From: Halocaridina rubra
Lineage: Eukaryota; Arthropoda; Malacostraca; Decapoda; Atyidae
DNA: 64,000 nt
NCBI GenBank assembly: GCA_037179515.1
Contig: JAXCGZ010007666.1
Coordinates: 1 to 64,000, forward strand
Reading direction: 5' to 3'
Shown here: one piece after another, positions 22,901 to 37,343 of the stretch
Layout: each line of letters begins with the position of its first letter
How positions within the stretch are numbered: the stretch's first letter is position 1
Notes under the pieces: model-generated
What the model was told of the DNA's origin: nothing
Seen by the model: only the letters and a program-made list of their open reading frames with translations
Databases searched by the model: none
Position numbers and translations under genes: made by a program

Positions 22901-23509
22901 AAAAGCAAGTCATAGAATACATGAATCTGGTAATAGTACTAGGATGGTATCAGATAAAAAAGTAAATAAGTTTATCTTTACCGAAATATACGGGGTAATT
23001 ATTAAAAAATATATAAATATTCCCGTTGAGAACTACACCACATTATGATAAAATTAATTCAAAGAAAGTAATGACAGCAAAGTAAGAAAGGCGACACACG
23101 CCTTCCATCACTAGTAGAAAACTCCGTCTCTTCCTTATATACGTTTGACTCTTCATAACACCATATACCATCTTAATCGCATTTTGACCTGTATTTCTTG
23201 GCAATTCACATAATATACGTCACGATTAGGGTAACGTAAGACTTTCCCACAGATTTTGATATGTATATATCCTTATAAATAATGAATAACAACGGGTTAT
23301 GCAAGGAAGTAGACTAGACACGACACAGCTTAAGACCAACATCGTGAGTCTACTAAATTCCAACCCTTCGCTCGTATTTTACAAATATACGGGCACCCCC
23401 CCCCCCCATGTCCGCAGGCAGTTAATACACTAAAACACGACTTGGTATCCCATTCCCACACTAGTTATCAACGTTGGAATTATCTCCACGTGGTAGAAAC
23501 ACTGCAGTA
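22897..23509. other. Unassigned intergenic DNA
   Basis: Contains a C10 run at about 23397-23407 and no gene I recognise. Confidence 0.45.
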
Positions 23510-23512
23510 CTT

Positions 23513-23584
23513 ACTTGACGTGATCCATTTCGACTCGACTACTGCCGACTGAGAACACCACTCAGTGAAAGCTACGTATTTATA
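23513..23584 (-). promoter_or_regulatory. Putative TATA/Inr promoter and short first exon
   Basis: On the minus strand, TATAAATA (23584-23577) is followed by TCAGTC with A at 23550, an arthropod initiator at the expected ~34-bp spacing. ATG lies at 23528-23526, then codons MDHV and a consensus donor AA/GTAAGT at 23514. This is a well-formed core promoter with a tiny coding first exon, but I found no downstream exon on that strand. It could also be a chance match or an orphan promoter. Confidence 0.35.
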
Positions 23585-23599
23585 TCCTTACTACACACG

Positions 23600-24036
23600 G
23601 TCGAGTCCATCTCCCTTTAGAAGAAGGGGAGTCCTCATTTTTGAAGATCAAAACATTCGACTGGGGTATACCCAAATACAGCTTCAGTCACTTCAATTAA
23701 TTTTGCTGTAAAAGTCATATATAAGCAGCTTATGTAACACGTAAAAATTATAATCACTGAAGAGACTTGTAAATCCTTTCTGAATCTAGTCAGTTTTGTT
23801 TATTAAAACTTTATCGCATCACTCATGTGAAGTCTACGACATGTGAAATTGATTGATGCATATCCATCATTTATCGCTCTCAGAGAAAGTTATTTAAACA
23901 AAGCAAATGTTAAGCTAAAATGTCAATCAGTTTCAAAAACAAACCGCAAAATTAAATAGCTTCAGTCTTAGAAGACAAATGTAAAAAAAAATAAATAAAT
24001 AACTAAAAAAACGTTGATGGGATTAGACAATTCAAA
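23600..24036. other. Unassigned intergenic DNA
   Basis: No coding or repeat signal recognised. Confidence 0.45.
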
Positions 24037-24221
24037 GCGTTACAGTGGTAACGCGCTGGCTTCGCATCCACGAGGTCGAAAGATCGGTTCCCGTCCAAGA
24101 CCGAAAGTTTAAGCTGTTTACTGGCAGGAACTGCTGTGATTGGACACCACAGTGGGGGGTTGGGGCTTTCCCTGGCTGACGAATATCCATTGTATTGAAA
24201 TGGAAATAAAGTTTGTTTGTT
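24037..24221 (+). mobile_element. tRNA-derived SINE, family 2, copy 1
   Basis: Nearly identical to the reverse complement of 62330-62515. The head has ACAGTGGTAACGCGCTGGC (A-box-like) and GGTCGAAAGATCGGTTCCC (B-box region). The body has GTTTAAGCTGTTTACTGGC, and the 3' end is GAAATGGAAATAAAG followed by GTTTGTTTGTTTA. tRNA-headed SINEs are copied by LINE machinery. No clear target duplication seen. Confidence 0.8.
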
Positions 24222-24358
24222 TACCGCCCACCAAGGCATGATCTTGAGTAGAGAGGTGTCACGTGACGCACAAACGATGGACGGCTAAGATAGGAAAACA
24301 AAGAATGATTATGGAGGACTATATATAATCTTGCCATGTGAAATGATAGTACATCTAA

Positions 24359-24408
24359 GGCCGCTTTCACATCAAAGTGGCACGTGCCATTTTGGTGTGA
24401 AACCGGCC
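24359..24408. mobile_element. 50-bp palindromic mini-element flanked by TAA
   Basis: An almost perfect palindrome centred on CACGTG (24381-24386), with ends GGCCGCTTTCACA and TGTGAAACCGGCC. It is flanked by TAA at 24356-24358 and 24409-24411. GGCC-type ends with TWA target duplication resemble PIF/Harbinger MITEs; it may be two ends joined with no interior. Confidence 0.5.
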
Positions 24409-24411
24409 TAA

Positions 24412-26822
24412 CAGCTCTCAAAACTAATGAACATGAATTAGTTACCTAAAAACTTTAAATTGACATTTTTCATGTATGATCTCGGTTTATTTTGTACAAT
24501 TATGTGTTTCGCCACGAATGCTCCATTATTAAGCTATTTTAGTAGAATTGATACTATGGAAATTAATTTTTTTTTCTAGGATAGGAAAAACTATTTGTAA
24601 TGATTCCGGCCACCCATCTAACATATGCAACCCTTTACTTGTGAAAGTGATACATTTACATGAAGACTTAATAAGAGTGTAATTTTGGTTTAGTGATTTA
24701 TTTACCCATGATGGAGGTAAGCTAGAATACTTCCTCCGTGTTCCCCTGCCAGTCTTAAGATTCGACTTAATGGGGAGGAGAGAGGGGACTGGGAATTTCC
24801 TCCTCTGTGTTTTCTCTTCCCAAAGTGACATGGTTTTATGCCTTGACTCATCCACTCCCCCTATAAGGGGAAAACGGCTCATGTATAGATAGAGAGACAG
24901 ATGTATACTTTCCACAACTAGCGCTGACTTAGCTATCTGCAGCGACGGAGACTATTTATATGACTAATTCGACCATAATAAGTGCACCATCCTTATCACA
25001 AAACCAAATCAGCAACGACCCATACAGATAAGGGACGATAACACTACTGAAAGAAAAGTGAACTCTGTAAGTAGGCAACTAAATATATAAAATAAAAAAA
25101 AATAAAAAATAAAACAACAACTATATATCATGCGAAGTCAGCTCTAAAAGGTCCTTAAATATGACAAAATTACCAATGTGGAGATAAAATACGGTACAGT
25201 ATTAAGGGTCGGTAAAAGGGGGGGGGGGGAGTTATGTATCATTAGAAGGGTATGTATGGGTTGGCGAAGAAAAGCGTGAAGATCACTGAGAGAGGGAGAA
25301 ATCGTCTGTGAATGACTGTGAGGAAGTGTGAGATGACTGCTAATGGAGCGTTTCCACTTCATTGGGGTTGAAAAAGAGTGGTAATGTGTTTACTCTGAGC
25401 ACAAAGTTCTGTACTCTAATGTGAATAAAGTATCATTCTCTAATGCGTTTATCTTGTGCACTGAGTACTGTGCTCATACATTTTTTGTGACCAGATGACC
25501 GTGGTCAAATGCATTTATGATGGTCACAAACGTTTTCATTTTGAAGAGTACCGTGTACAATCGAGATTTGGCTGAACATGGCCACAGTACTGTACTCACA
25601 TGCGTTTATGCTGAGCTTGGAGTGCCATTGAGAGATTATGTGTGAAGTTCACTCTAATCAAGATTCTAGAAAATAGTGCAGCCTCGACATTTTAATATAT
25701 CCATTATAATAATATTGAGCCCCAACAAGTTCAAAATGTGACTTTCGTCCTTCAAGGGAAGCAGCACTATTTTATAACTAACTTGTAGTACAGTACTACG
25801 CTAAAATCATATAGTGACTACTAATGAAATATATAAATACACCCGTAGGAAACATCTCGTATATACTATCGGCTAGAATATGCACTTGATAATGACACAA
25901 AGAGCACCCATTCTCCTTCCGTTTGTTTGTTTTGCTTTTACTTTTAATCTTAATCAAATTTTTACATCCAACCTACTTTTTAATTCACCTTCAGGAACTA
26001 TATCCTAAAAGTTTAGAAACTTTATATTTTCCATTATATTATACTGCGAGACTTCCATCCTACGGAGGCGGAAAAGTGCAGCCAAACACTAAACTACTAC
26101 TACAACTACTACTATTAAGAGTATAAAAATACCCCTGTTTTGTTTTGTTTTTAAACTAAAATATGTAAATAAACAAAGTAAAAACTAAACAGCATGAAGA
26201 CAAGTTTTTTCAAGCGACGATAAATATGAAATACAAGAATAGCAACAGCTTCGCTAAAAAATAAGACAAAGATGTTTCAACAACCAATGTAGAGGGGTAG
26301 GGAAGTAGGGAGAGGAATGAAGTCAAAAGAATACAGTAACAGTTTAATTCTAAAAGACTCCATACTTACAAAAAATCTAGTCACTCCGGGAGCAAGCCAG
26401 CCTAACTTGGTGTCTGTCCCAATCCCGGGTGAATGGAGAGGGATAGTGTGAGGAGGGTAAAAAAAAGAGCCAATTTTTGCCACTAGTCCCCAAGAGGATA
26501 GTGAGAAACATAAACCCGACATGAACATGGGATTAGCTGGAACAAAGAAGCTTATGTCCATGCATATCCACTACAAATTTAAAACTACTAAATAATTTAA
26601 TGAAATGACACCTAACTTATTTCCATATATAAAAAACTGCAACATGGAATAAGTGCTCAATAAAATTCAGCTGCAGCCTTTTTTCTTTTCTTCTTCTTTC
26701 TTTTAAAGTAAAATGGTGTTTATGTGTAAATTTCCAAGTGGACTGTGCTCCTCAAACGTGTTCTCTGTAAAGCTCATACAGGATTACTCATAGGAATGCA
26801 ATCAACATAATACATACTGCGC
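24412..26822. other. Intergenic DNA with LINE-like scraps
   Basis: At about 24845-24890, ACTCCCCCTATAAGGGGAAA followed by ACGGCTCATGTATAGATA resembles the hairpin 3' end seen in the RTE-like LINE. At about 26380-26520 the minus strand holds a segment that looks like LINE untranslated sequence (GTCTGTCCCAATCCCGGGTG on plus). A G-rich run lies at 25216-25228. Positions 25380-25620 repeat TGCGTTTAT-like words. No gene recognised. Confidence 0.4.
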
Positions 26823-26922
<100 letters not shown>

Positions 26923-27179
26923 CATTAAACATCTCTTGCTATTCCATTACATTTGAGAAGTCACAACACTCCCCACATTTGTCTCTTTTTCTATCTTTTT
27001 TCCTTTTATGTTATTATTTATGGAGGGTCCACAGCTAATGGCCTCCAGTATCCGGCATAAAGGGGTGGGAAGAATCTCCGGAGATAGTGTTGACTCCACT
27101 ATTGGCTTGAGGGCAGACACGCCTGGTGGTAGCAATGGTTCAGCCCTTAACCTTGCACCTCCCAATAGATCTGCTTCTT

Positions 27180-27920
27180 TCACTCTTCACTATTCTAACA
27201 TTCATGGGTGAACTCTAATCTCTCGTTTGTGGAAAAGCACTTGGGTACTTTCCTCCTTAACCTCCTCCTCATATCTGAAACCCAGCTGTCTGTACATGCT
27301 TCCACTGACCCATTTTAAATCTCTCACTATATTCTGTATACTCGTTTTCTTTCCAAAGGTGAGGTCTGTGCCTACTGCGAGGCTCATGAACCTTGAATCT
27401 CCTGACTTTGATGTTCTTTGGTTAAAGGTCTATCTCTCCACTACCACTATTTTCTTTTGCTTCTGCTACTGTTCTCCAAACTCCACCGAGTTTGTGTCTT
27501 TCTTTGAATATCTGTCCTCGTGCCATGAGTTCTTGTTATTTTCTCACCCACATGCCGAAGTTCTTTACATTGGAGACTTTTTCTATTACTCACGATCTGG
27601 AGCAAATTATCAAACATCCTAATCGTGTTCCTGATCGTCACGAGCAGGCAGCAAACAGTCTTTATCTATTTCTTACTTCTAACCCTTCAAACTACTCTTA
27701 TTCTGTGCTTTCCCCTCTTGGCAAATTTGACCACTCTCTGTTCTCAATCTCTTCCATTTTAGCTCCCCCTCCACCAATCCCTCCTACTCAGTGCTGCCTT
27801 TGGCACTTTCAACGTACCCAACATGATAATTTACGTAAGTTCCTCTTTGACTTCCAATGGGATGACTACTGCTTTAGGTCCCGCAACCCTGATAAGGTAG
27901 CCGAGATCATGACTGCGTGA
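27180..27920 (+). pseudogene. LINE endonuclease domain and linker (broken)
   Basis: Pieces in shifting frames: FTLHYSNIHG (start of the APE domain, N motif), then in another frame FDVLWLKVYLS and CFCYCSPNS, which match the β-strand preceding the catalytic region, and YIGDFFY in the GDFN position (catalytic Asn replaced). A linker frame runs from 27600 to 27920 (DHSLFSISS). Inactive. Confidence 0.7.
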
Positions 27921-28369
27921 ATGGAGGCGTACATCCCCTCTTCTACAAAAACTTTCTCTCCCCCTAAACCTTGGTTTGACCATGCCAGCTCCATGGCTAT
28001 CCAGGCCAGGAATCGGGCAAACCGATCTTACCAAGCCTCTCCTTCTGATTTAACTCGCTCTGCTTTTATTGTAGCTAGGAATTGCTGAACTGCTCAGACT
28101 CGAAAGTCTAAGGTTTGCTTTATAAGACGGGAAGTTGATGACCTTAACTCCTCTCCCACTGACAAATGCTTCTGGTCCTTAGCCAAAAACCTCTCCAAAA
28201 ACTTCTGTAACTCAAGCTTTCCACCACTCAATCGTTCTAATGGTTCTATAGCTTGCTCTCCCACTGGCAAAACCACTCTCTTTGGCTCTCACTTTTCTGT
28301 CAACTCTTCTATAAACGATTCCAGCGCACCTGTTCCTCAATCTTTACCCCTCTCTAACCCTATGCCCTC

Positions 28370-29270
28370 CCTTATCCTTTCTTCAAGCAATGTTCACAAG
28401 GTTCTTCGTTCACTAAAGACAAACAAGGCATCTGGTCCCGATGGTATCCCTGCATGGTTCCTCAAGGAGTTTGCAGATGAACTGACTCCCGTGTTTTGCC
28501 GTCATTTTTGCCTCATTCTATCAACCAGCATCTATTCTTAATCTTGGAAGCATCTCTAGTTCAACCTGTTCCTGAGAAGGGTGACCGCTCTATTCCTTCA
28601 AACTACCAACCTATTGCCCTAACCTCCTCTAATGCTAAAGTTTTCGAAACTTTGCTCAATGCTCACTTCCTGAAACGCCTTGAATCTAACTCACTTATAT
28701 CCGATCACCAGTACGGCTTCCACAAAGCAAAATCCACTGGTGATCTCCTGTCCTATCTTACTCATGTATGGTCATCTTCTCTGAGGAACTATGGGGAATC
28801 CTTTGTCGACACCCTTGATATCTCTAAGGCTTTTGACAGAGTCTGGCAAAAGGCGCTGTTGGCCAAACTCCCTGCCTATGGTTTTACCCCTTCTTTGTGT
28901 TCTCTGATTTCCAGCTTTCTTACTGACCGTTGGCCAAACTCCCTGCCTATGGTTTTACCCCTTCTATCTGTTCTCTGATTTCCAGTTTTCTTACTGACCG
29001 TTTTATATCTGTAGTTGTTGATGGTGTGATATCTAGCCCTTTCTCTGTTACCATTGGTGTTCCACAGGGCTCTATTTTTTCACCTACTCTGTTCCTTCTC
29101 TTCATCAATGATCTACAATTCCCATCTTCCTCTCTTCTTCATGCCTTTGCTGATGATTCTACACTTCACATTTCCTCTGCCTTTTCTTCACAACCTTCAT
29201 TTGCTACTTGTAATCAGTCTCACATCACTTTCTTTTCCTCTCAACTCCGATTTGCAGAGAGTATCTGAGT
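28370..29270 (+). pseudogene. LINE reverse transcriptase domain (broken)
   Basis: Motifs in order: SLKTNKASGPDGIP, PVPEKGDRS...NYQPIAL, HQYGFHKAKST, TLDISKAFDRVW, then IGVPQGSIFSPTLFLLFINDL and the catalytic FADDST. The catalytic Asp pair survives, but a stop near 28540, several frameshifts and a 71-bp tandem duplication (28861-29002) break the frame. Confidence 0.85.
28861..29002 (+). repeat. 71-bp tandem duplication inside the LINE RT
   Basis: GGCCAAACTCCCTGCCTATG starts at 28861 and again at 28932. The copies differ at a few bases (TTTGTG versus ATCTGT). The length is not a multiple of three and shifts the frame. Confidence 0.9.
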
Positions 29271-29499
29271 GGGACACTCAAAATATAGTTAAATTCAATG
29301 CCTCCAAGACAGTTCCTGGCTATCTTTTTGTCTTCTTCTCCTCCTGATAACCCTATTGTATTCAGAACTAACGAAATTTACCCTTTTAATTCTATCATCA
29401 TATTAGGAATCACATAATCCAAATATCTAAATCTCCATCCAAAATATTGGGGGTTTTGTTTTGTTTTAATCATTACTTTTTATCTTTACAGTTACTAAA

Positions 29500-29735
29500 A
29501 TATATAAAGGTCTTATCAGTCTCTATTTAGAATACTGCTTGCACATCTGGGGTGCTTCTTCTTATACTTCTCGCCTCGATAGGGTTGAATCTAAGGAAGT
29601 TAGACTCATTAATGATCCTTCTCTTACTTCTAATCTGGATTCTCTCTCTCTTCGTCGTAAGGTATCTTCCCTTTCTCTTTTCTATCGTTACTCTGATGAG
29701 TTGCATCCCTCCCCCACTGCCGAGACCACGTAACA
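29500..29735 (+). pseudogene. LINE C-terminal region
   Basis: Reads YLEYCLHIWGASS and RLINDPSLTSNLDSLSLRRK, then LSLFYRYSDELHP. This is the conserved C-terminal part that follows the RT in Jockey-type elements (LEYCSHIWG...RLINDP). Confidence 0.85.
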
Positions 29736-30101
29736 CTCGCCAAGTAGTCTCATCTCACAGGTAGTGTGTGGAGATTTGTAGCTCGTGCATTGGTGGGTGC
29801 AACGAATGTTTCTTCCCATCTGCCTCCAGACTCCGGAACTCTCTTCCTCCTTCTGTCTTTCCTAATTCTTCTGACCTATTGTCCTTCAAAAAGCCGACCT
29901 ATAGTTATCTCACGGCATAGTCCTCCATATATCTGGGTCCTTTGTACTTTGACTGTTTTTTCTATCTGTTGTTTTCCTTTGTGTGATACTACCTCATCTC
30001 TGCCCTGTTCTTAATCTTATTCTTTTCCTTCGTCTTGGTATTTTCTCGTGCCTGGGCCTTTACTAATGAAGGCAGCTTTTGCCATTCCCGGTGTCACACA
30101 T

Positions 30102-30116
<15 letters not shown>

Positions 30117-30198
<82 letters not shown>
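30117..30198. repeat. (TA)n microsatellite
   Basis: Lies between the LINE poly(A) tail and the CAGTGATCCC end of a Tigger MITE. Confidence 0.97.
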
Positions 30199-30200
<2 letters not shown>

Positions 30201-30201
30201 G

Positions 30202-32126
<1,925 letters not shown>

Positions 32127-32132
32127 TATATA

Positions 32133-33609
<1,477 letters not shown>

Positions 33610-33667
33610 TAATTCCTCGCTATATCGCGGTTCACCTATTGCTGATTTTTTTTTTTTGGGGGGGGGG

Positions 33668-33725
<58 letters not shown>

Positions 33726-33933
33726 GTAACACCAGGATGGGCCAAAAAATTTTAAAATAAAACAGCTTTTATCAGGCTGTAAAGAGAGACAGAGATGGAG
33801 ACTGTAATGACCTGTCAGATGTGAAGGGATTATAAAAGATGAGTAATGAATATCCAGCTCTCTGCTGGGTTTTAATATACCTCTGCATTACTTTCATGAT
33901 GACTATTCCAATAATTCTCCTTAGATCTTATAA

Positions 33934-33986
<53 letters not shown>

Positions 33987-34038
33987 TTTAACAATAATTT
34001 TTCTTTAATGATGATTCTGGAGATAATCATCATTATTA

Positions 34039-34069
<31 letters not shown>

Positions 34070-34189
34070 TATTATTAAGGGCTCATCATTGTTTGTACAT
34101 CTGTTGGTTTATTTACTTTAATAACTGTACAGTGCCCCTCCCTAGTTGGCTGGGGCAAAGAGAGTGTGGGGGGTTGGGTAGAATAGAAT

Positions 34190-34301
<112 letters not shown>

Positions 34302-34386
34302 CTTTAATTAACTCTTGTTCATTCAACCAAAACTACATTATTTATTGTAAAAATAATGGCTTAATTACAAATTCGTAATAATAATG

Positions 34387-34418
<32 letters not shown>

Positions 34419-34484
34419 CATCTCCACAATCATCATCAAAGTAAAATTATTGTTAAATATAATAATAATAATAATAATAATAAC

Positions 34485-34516
<32 letters not shown>

Positions 34517-34813
34517 GATCTAAGGAGAATTTTTGGAATAGACATCATGAAAGTAATGCAGAGGTATATTAAAACCCAGCAGAGAGCTGGATATTCTTTA
34601 CACATCTTTTATAATCCCTTTACATCTGACAGGTCATTACAAGGGTGATAATTAATAAAGTTTTAAAAATTCATGATAAAACCAGAACTTGTAATGGGTA
34701 ATGGATTTAAGCTTGATAAATTTAGGTTCAGAAGGGAAATTGGTGAAAATTGGCTTGGTAATACCGTAGAGTAGCTGATGCATGGAACAGGATTCCTAGT
34801 AGGATAATAAATG

Positions 34814-34816
<3 letters not shown>

Positions 34817-34909
<93 letters not shown>
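34817..34909. repeat. (TA)n microsatellite
   Basis: Follows AATGCTAATATA of the first LINE fragment. Confidence 0.97.
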
Positions 34910-34911
<2 letters not shown>

Positions 34912-35140
34912 GATAATGATGATCTTTTCTTATCGTAATCCTCTTTGTACTCGTGGAAGAAGTGTAAAAAGGTGATAATTAATAAAGTTTTAAAAATTCA
35001 TGATAAAACCAGAACTCATAATGGGTAATGGATTTAAGCTTGATAAATTTAGGTTAAGAAGGGAAATTGGTGAAAATTGGCTTGGTAATACCGTAGAGTA
35101 GCTGATGCATGGAACAGGATTCCTAGTAGGAAAATAAATG

Positions 35141-35143
<3 letters not shown>

Positions 35144-35234
<91 letters not shown>
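35144..35234. repeat. (TA)n microsatellite
   Basis: Follows AATGCCAATATA of the second LINE fragment. Confidence 0.97.
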
Positions 35235-35236
<2 letters not shown>

Positions 35237-35280
35237 GATGCTCTTTTCTTATCGTAATCCTCTTTGTACTCGTGGAAGAA

Positions 35281-35311
<31 letters not shown>

Positions 35312-35626
35312 TGTGTACCTACTTCGCGGAAATTCACCTATCGCGGCCGGTCCCAGAACCAAACCCCCACGATAAATGAGGGATTACTCTATATACAGTG
35401 ATCCCTCGTTTTTCGCGGGGATTAGGTTCCGGGACCGACCGCAATAGGTGAATTTCCGCGAAGTAGGATTACCCTATATGTACATAGGTATTTTACAGTT
35501 ATTTTTACGTTTACTGTATAAACCCTCCCTGTACTGTTAAAAAACCACCCTTTACTTTATTAATAACAGCGTTCAAGCATAAATTTAAATTTTTTTGTAT
35601 ATGAAAGTGATAGGTAAACTTATGTG

Positions 35627-35745
35627 AAAGAACCATATTATCATCATGTTCTTGTGAGAGTTGTTGGAGTGCTTTCACGTGTTCATAAAGGGCTGCCAGA
35701 CGTTCGAGTGTAAGGCCAGGGTCTTCAATTTCCTCGTGGCTCAGT
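35627..35745 (-). pseudogene. Tigger transposase C-terminal stub
   Basis: Minus-strand codons read EIEDPGLTLERLAALYEHV and LQQLSQEHDDNMV, matching the conserved tail of copies A, B and C. Confidence 0.85.
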
Positions 35746-35956
35746 TACAAAGTGAACTGAATATACAGTACGTACGAAAACTCTAGATCATTATGAAAAA
35801 TATTGAAGTGGAGAGGCCAAGTATCTATCAGTGATATTCTGAAATATAATAGTACTATGTACTTTGTACAAACTGGTCTCAATTCATGTCAGTGTTCAGA
35901 AACCAATTGTGTTCCTTCTCCTATGATGGAGGTGGATGGCATTGAAATCTGTCAAA

Positions 35957-36373
35957 ATGACACTAGTGCTCCCCAGTAGAGGAAATCTCTTAAATCACAC
36001 GTTAAAGAAGATATGCAGAAGCCGCTTGAATTAAAGAGGGGTCTTTGAGGCAAAGGAAACGATACTGATGCTCCCCCAGTAGAGGAAATCTCTTAAATTA
36101 CACGTTAAAGAAGATATGCAGAAGCCGCTTGAATTAAAGAGGAGTCTGTTGAGGCAAAGGAAACGATACTGATGCTCCCCCAGTAGAGGAAATCTTGTAA
36201 ATCACACGTTAAAGAAGATCTGCAGAAGCCGCTTGAAATTAAAGAGTCAGTTAAGGCAAAGGAAATGATACTGATGCTCCCCCAGTAGAGGAAATCTCTT
36301 GTAAAGTACACATTAAAGAAGATCTGCAAGAGCCGCTTGAAATTAAAAAGGGGCCTTTTGAGGCATAGGAGAC
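35957..36373 (+). repeat. Four ~103-bp tandem units, coding-like
   Basis: Units start near 35957, 36061, 36165 and 36267 (periods 104, 104 and 102). Each has CTCCCCAGTAGAGGAAATC (or CCCCCAGTAG) and GCAGAAGCCGCTTGAA. On the plus strand one frame reads acid/lysine-rich text (LKLHVKEDMQKPLELK), and the preceding stretch reads METDG-like MEVDGIEICQNDTSAP. Possibly captured exon sequence; identity unknown. Confidence 0.7.
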
Positions 36374-37112
36374 CGTTATCGAAAGAACCCAACCCCTGAA
36401 GCATAACACATTAATAAGCATAACACGAACTGCGCACATGTGAGTTAGACTGAACGAGTGAGGTGAGACAATGGAAGATGGTGAGAGAACCAAAGTTCAA
36501 TCAAAACGCCAATAAGACCCCGTGATACAGAACATACAGAAAAACAATTCTGTGATTCGTCGTCTCCCACCCTTTCAGCCAATAGCATTCCATGAACTAT
36601 CTCACGTAGGTGCAAGCCTTTGCGTTTTCCAAGACGCCAATACAGCGTACACTATCGTACAGTATTTCACATGGTGCAATACTGTGAGAGTATGCTTAAA
36701 TTTGTTTTCTACTATTTTTTACTGTTTTATTGCTCTTAGGCTAGGAAATACTTATTTCATCAATAAAATAATGATAATTTCAATATGTACTGGCTCACGT
36801 AGGCGAGACCCTTTTCGTTTTCCGAAACGCCGATACCGTATCTTATTTTACATGGTGTAATACTGTGATAATTTATGTACATAGATATTTTAATTTATTT
36901 TTACATTTACACTGTATATACTGTATAAACCCTCCCTGTAATGTTAACAAACCACCCTTTACTTCATAAATAACAGCATGCAAGTGTAAATTTATATGAC
37001 ATACTCATTTACATAGGTATTTTACAATTATTTTTACGTTTACTGTATAAACCCTCCCTGCACTGTTAAAAAACCACCCTTTACTTTATAAATAACAGCA
37101 TGCAACGTAAAT

Positions 37113-37343
37113 TTATATGTACGTGATAGGTAAACTTACCGTGAATGAGGTGGTAATGAGTTTGTAGACGCCAAAGGAAATTATTCCGCAGCCAATAACA
37201 GCTTTACGGACGTTATTCATTGAGGCCAACATAGTGGCCGACATATCTAAGAGTTTCACCTTATCTGTTATGGTTAACATCTTCCTTTGCCGCTTAGGCT
37301 CACTACCAAAAGCCTTAGAAGATGAAGGATGCTTGGGAGGCAT
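37113..37343 (-). pseudogene. Tigger transposase N-terminal stub, deletion type 2
   Basis: MPPKHPSSSKAFGSEPKRQR...KVKLLDM followed by an altered tail that comes from a 26-bp loss in the helix-turn-helix codons and a second jump to the 3' UTR (RKAVIGCGIIS). The same two junctions occur at 50965-51195. Confidence 0.85.

Larger units (their letters stand above)
26930..30115 (+). mobile_element. Jockey/CR1-like LINE, decayed, nearly full length
   Basis: Order along the plus strand: end of an ORF1-like or leader region (27008-27190), APE endonuclease (27180-27620), linker (27620-28370), reverse transcriptase (28370-29270), C-terminal region (29500-29735), UTR and a poly(A) run at 30102-30116. Multiple frameshifts and stops. 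Non-LTR elements copy themselves by target-primed reverse transcription. The poly(A) tail favours Jockey over CR1; the clade is inference. Confidence 0.8.
35396..36872 (-). mobile_element. Tigger derivative carrying a foreign tandem repeat
   Basis: On the minus strand it ends with a clean 3' TIR at 35396 (CAGTGATCCCTCG on plus). It holds a C-terminal transposase stub (35627-35745), an unrelated block with four ~103-bp units (35957-36373), the promoter-like block (36400-36600) and leader units to 36872, where a second element's 3' unit begins without a TIR. The 5' TIR is missing. Confidence 0.7.

Noticed and set aside
25380..25620. Tandem repeat of TGCGTTTAT-like words
   Set aside because: Spacing is irregular and only three or four matches are seen; not convincing as an array.
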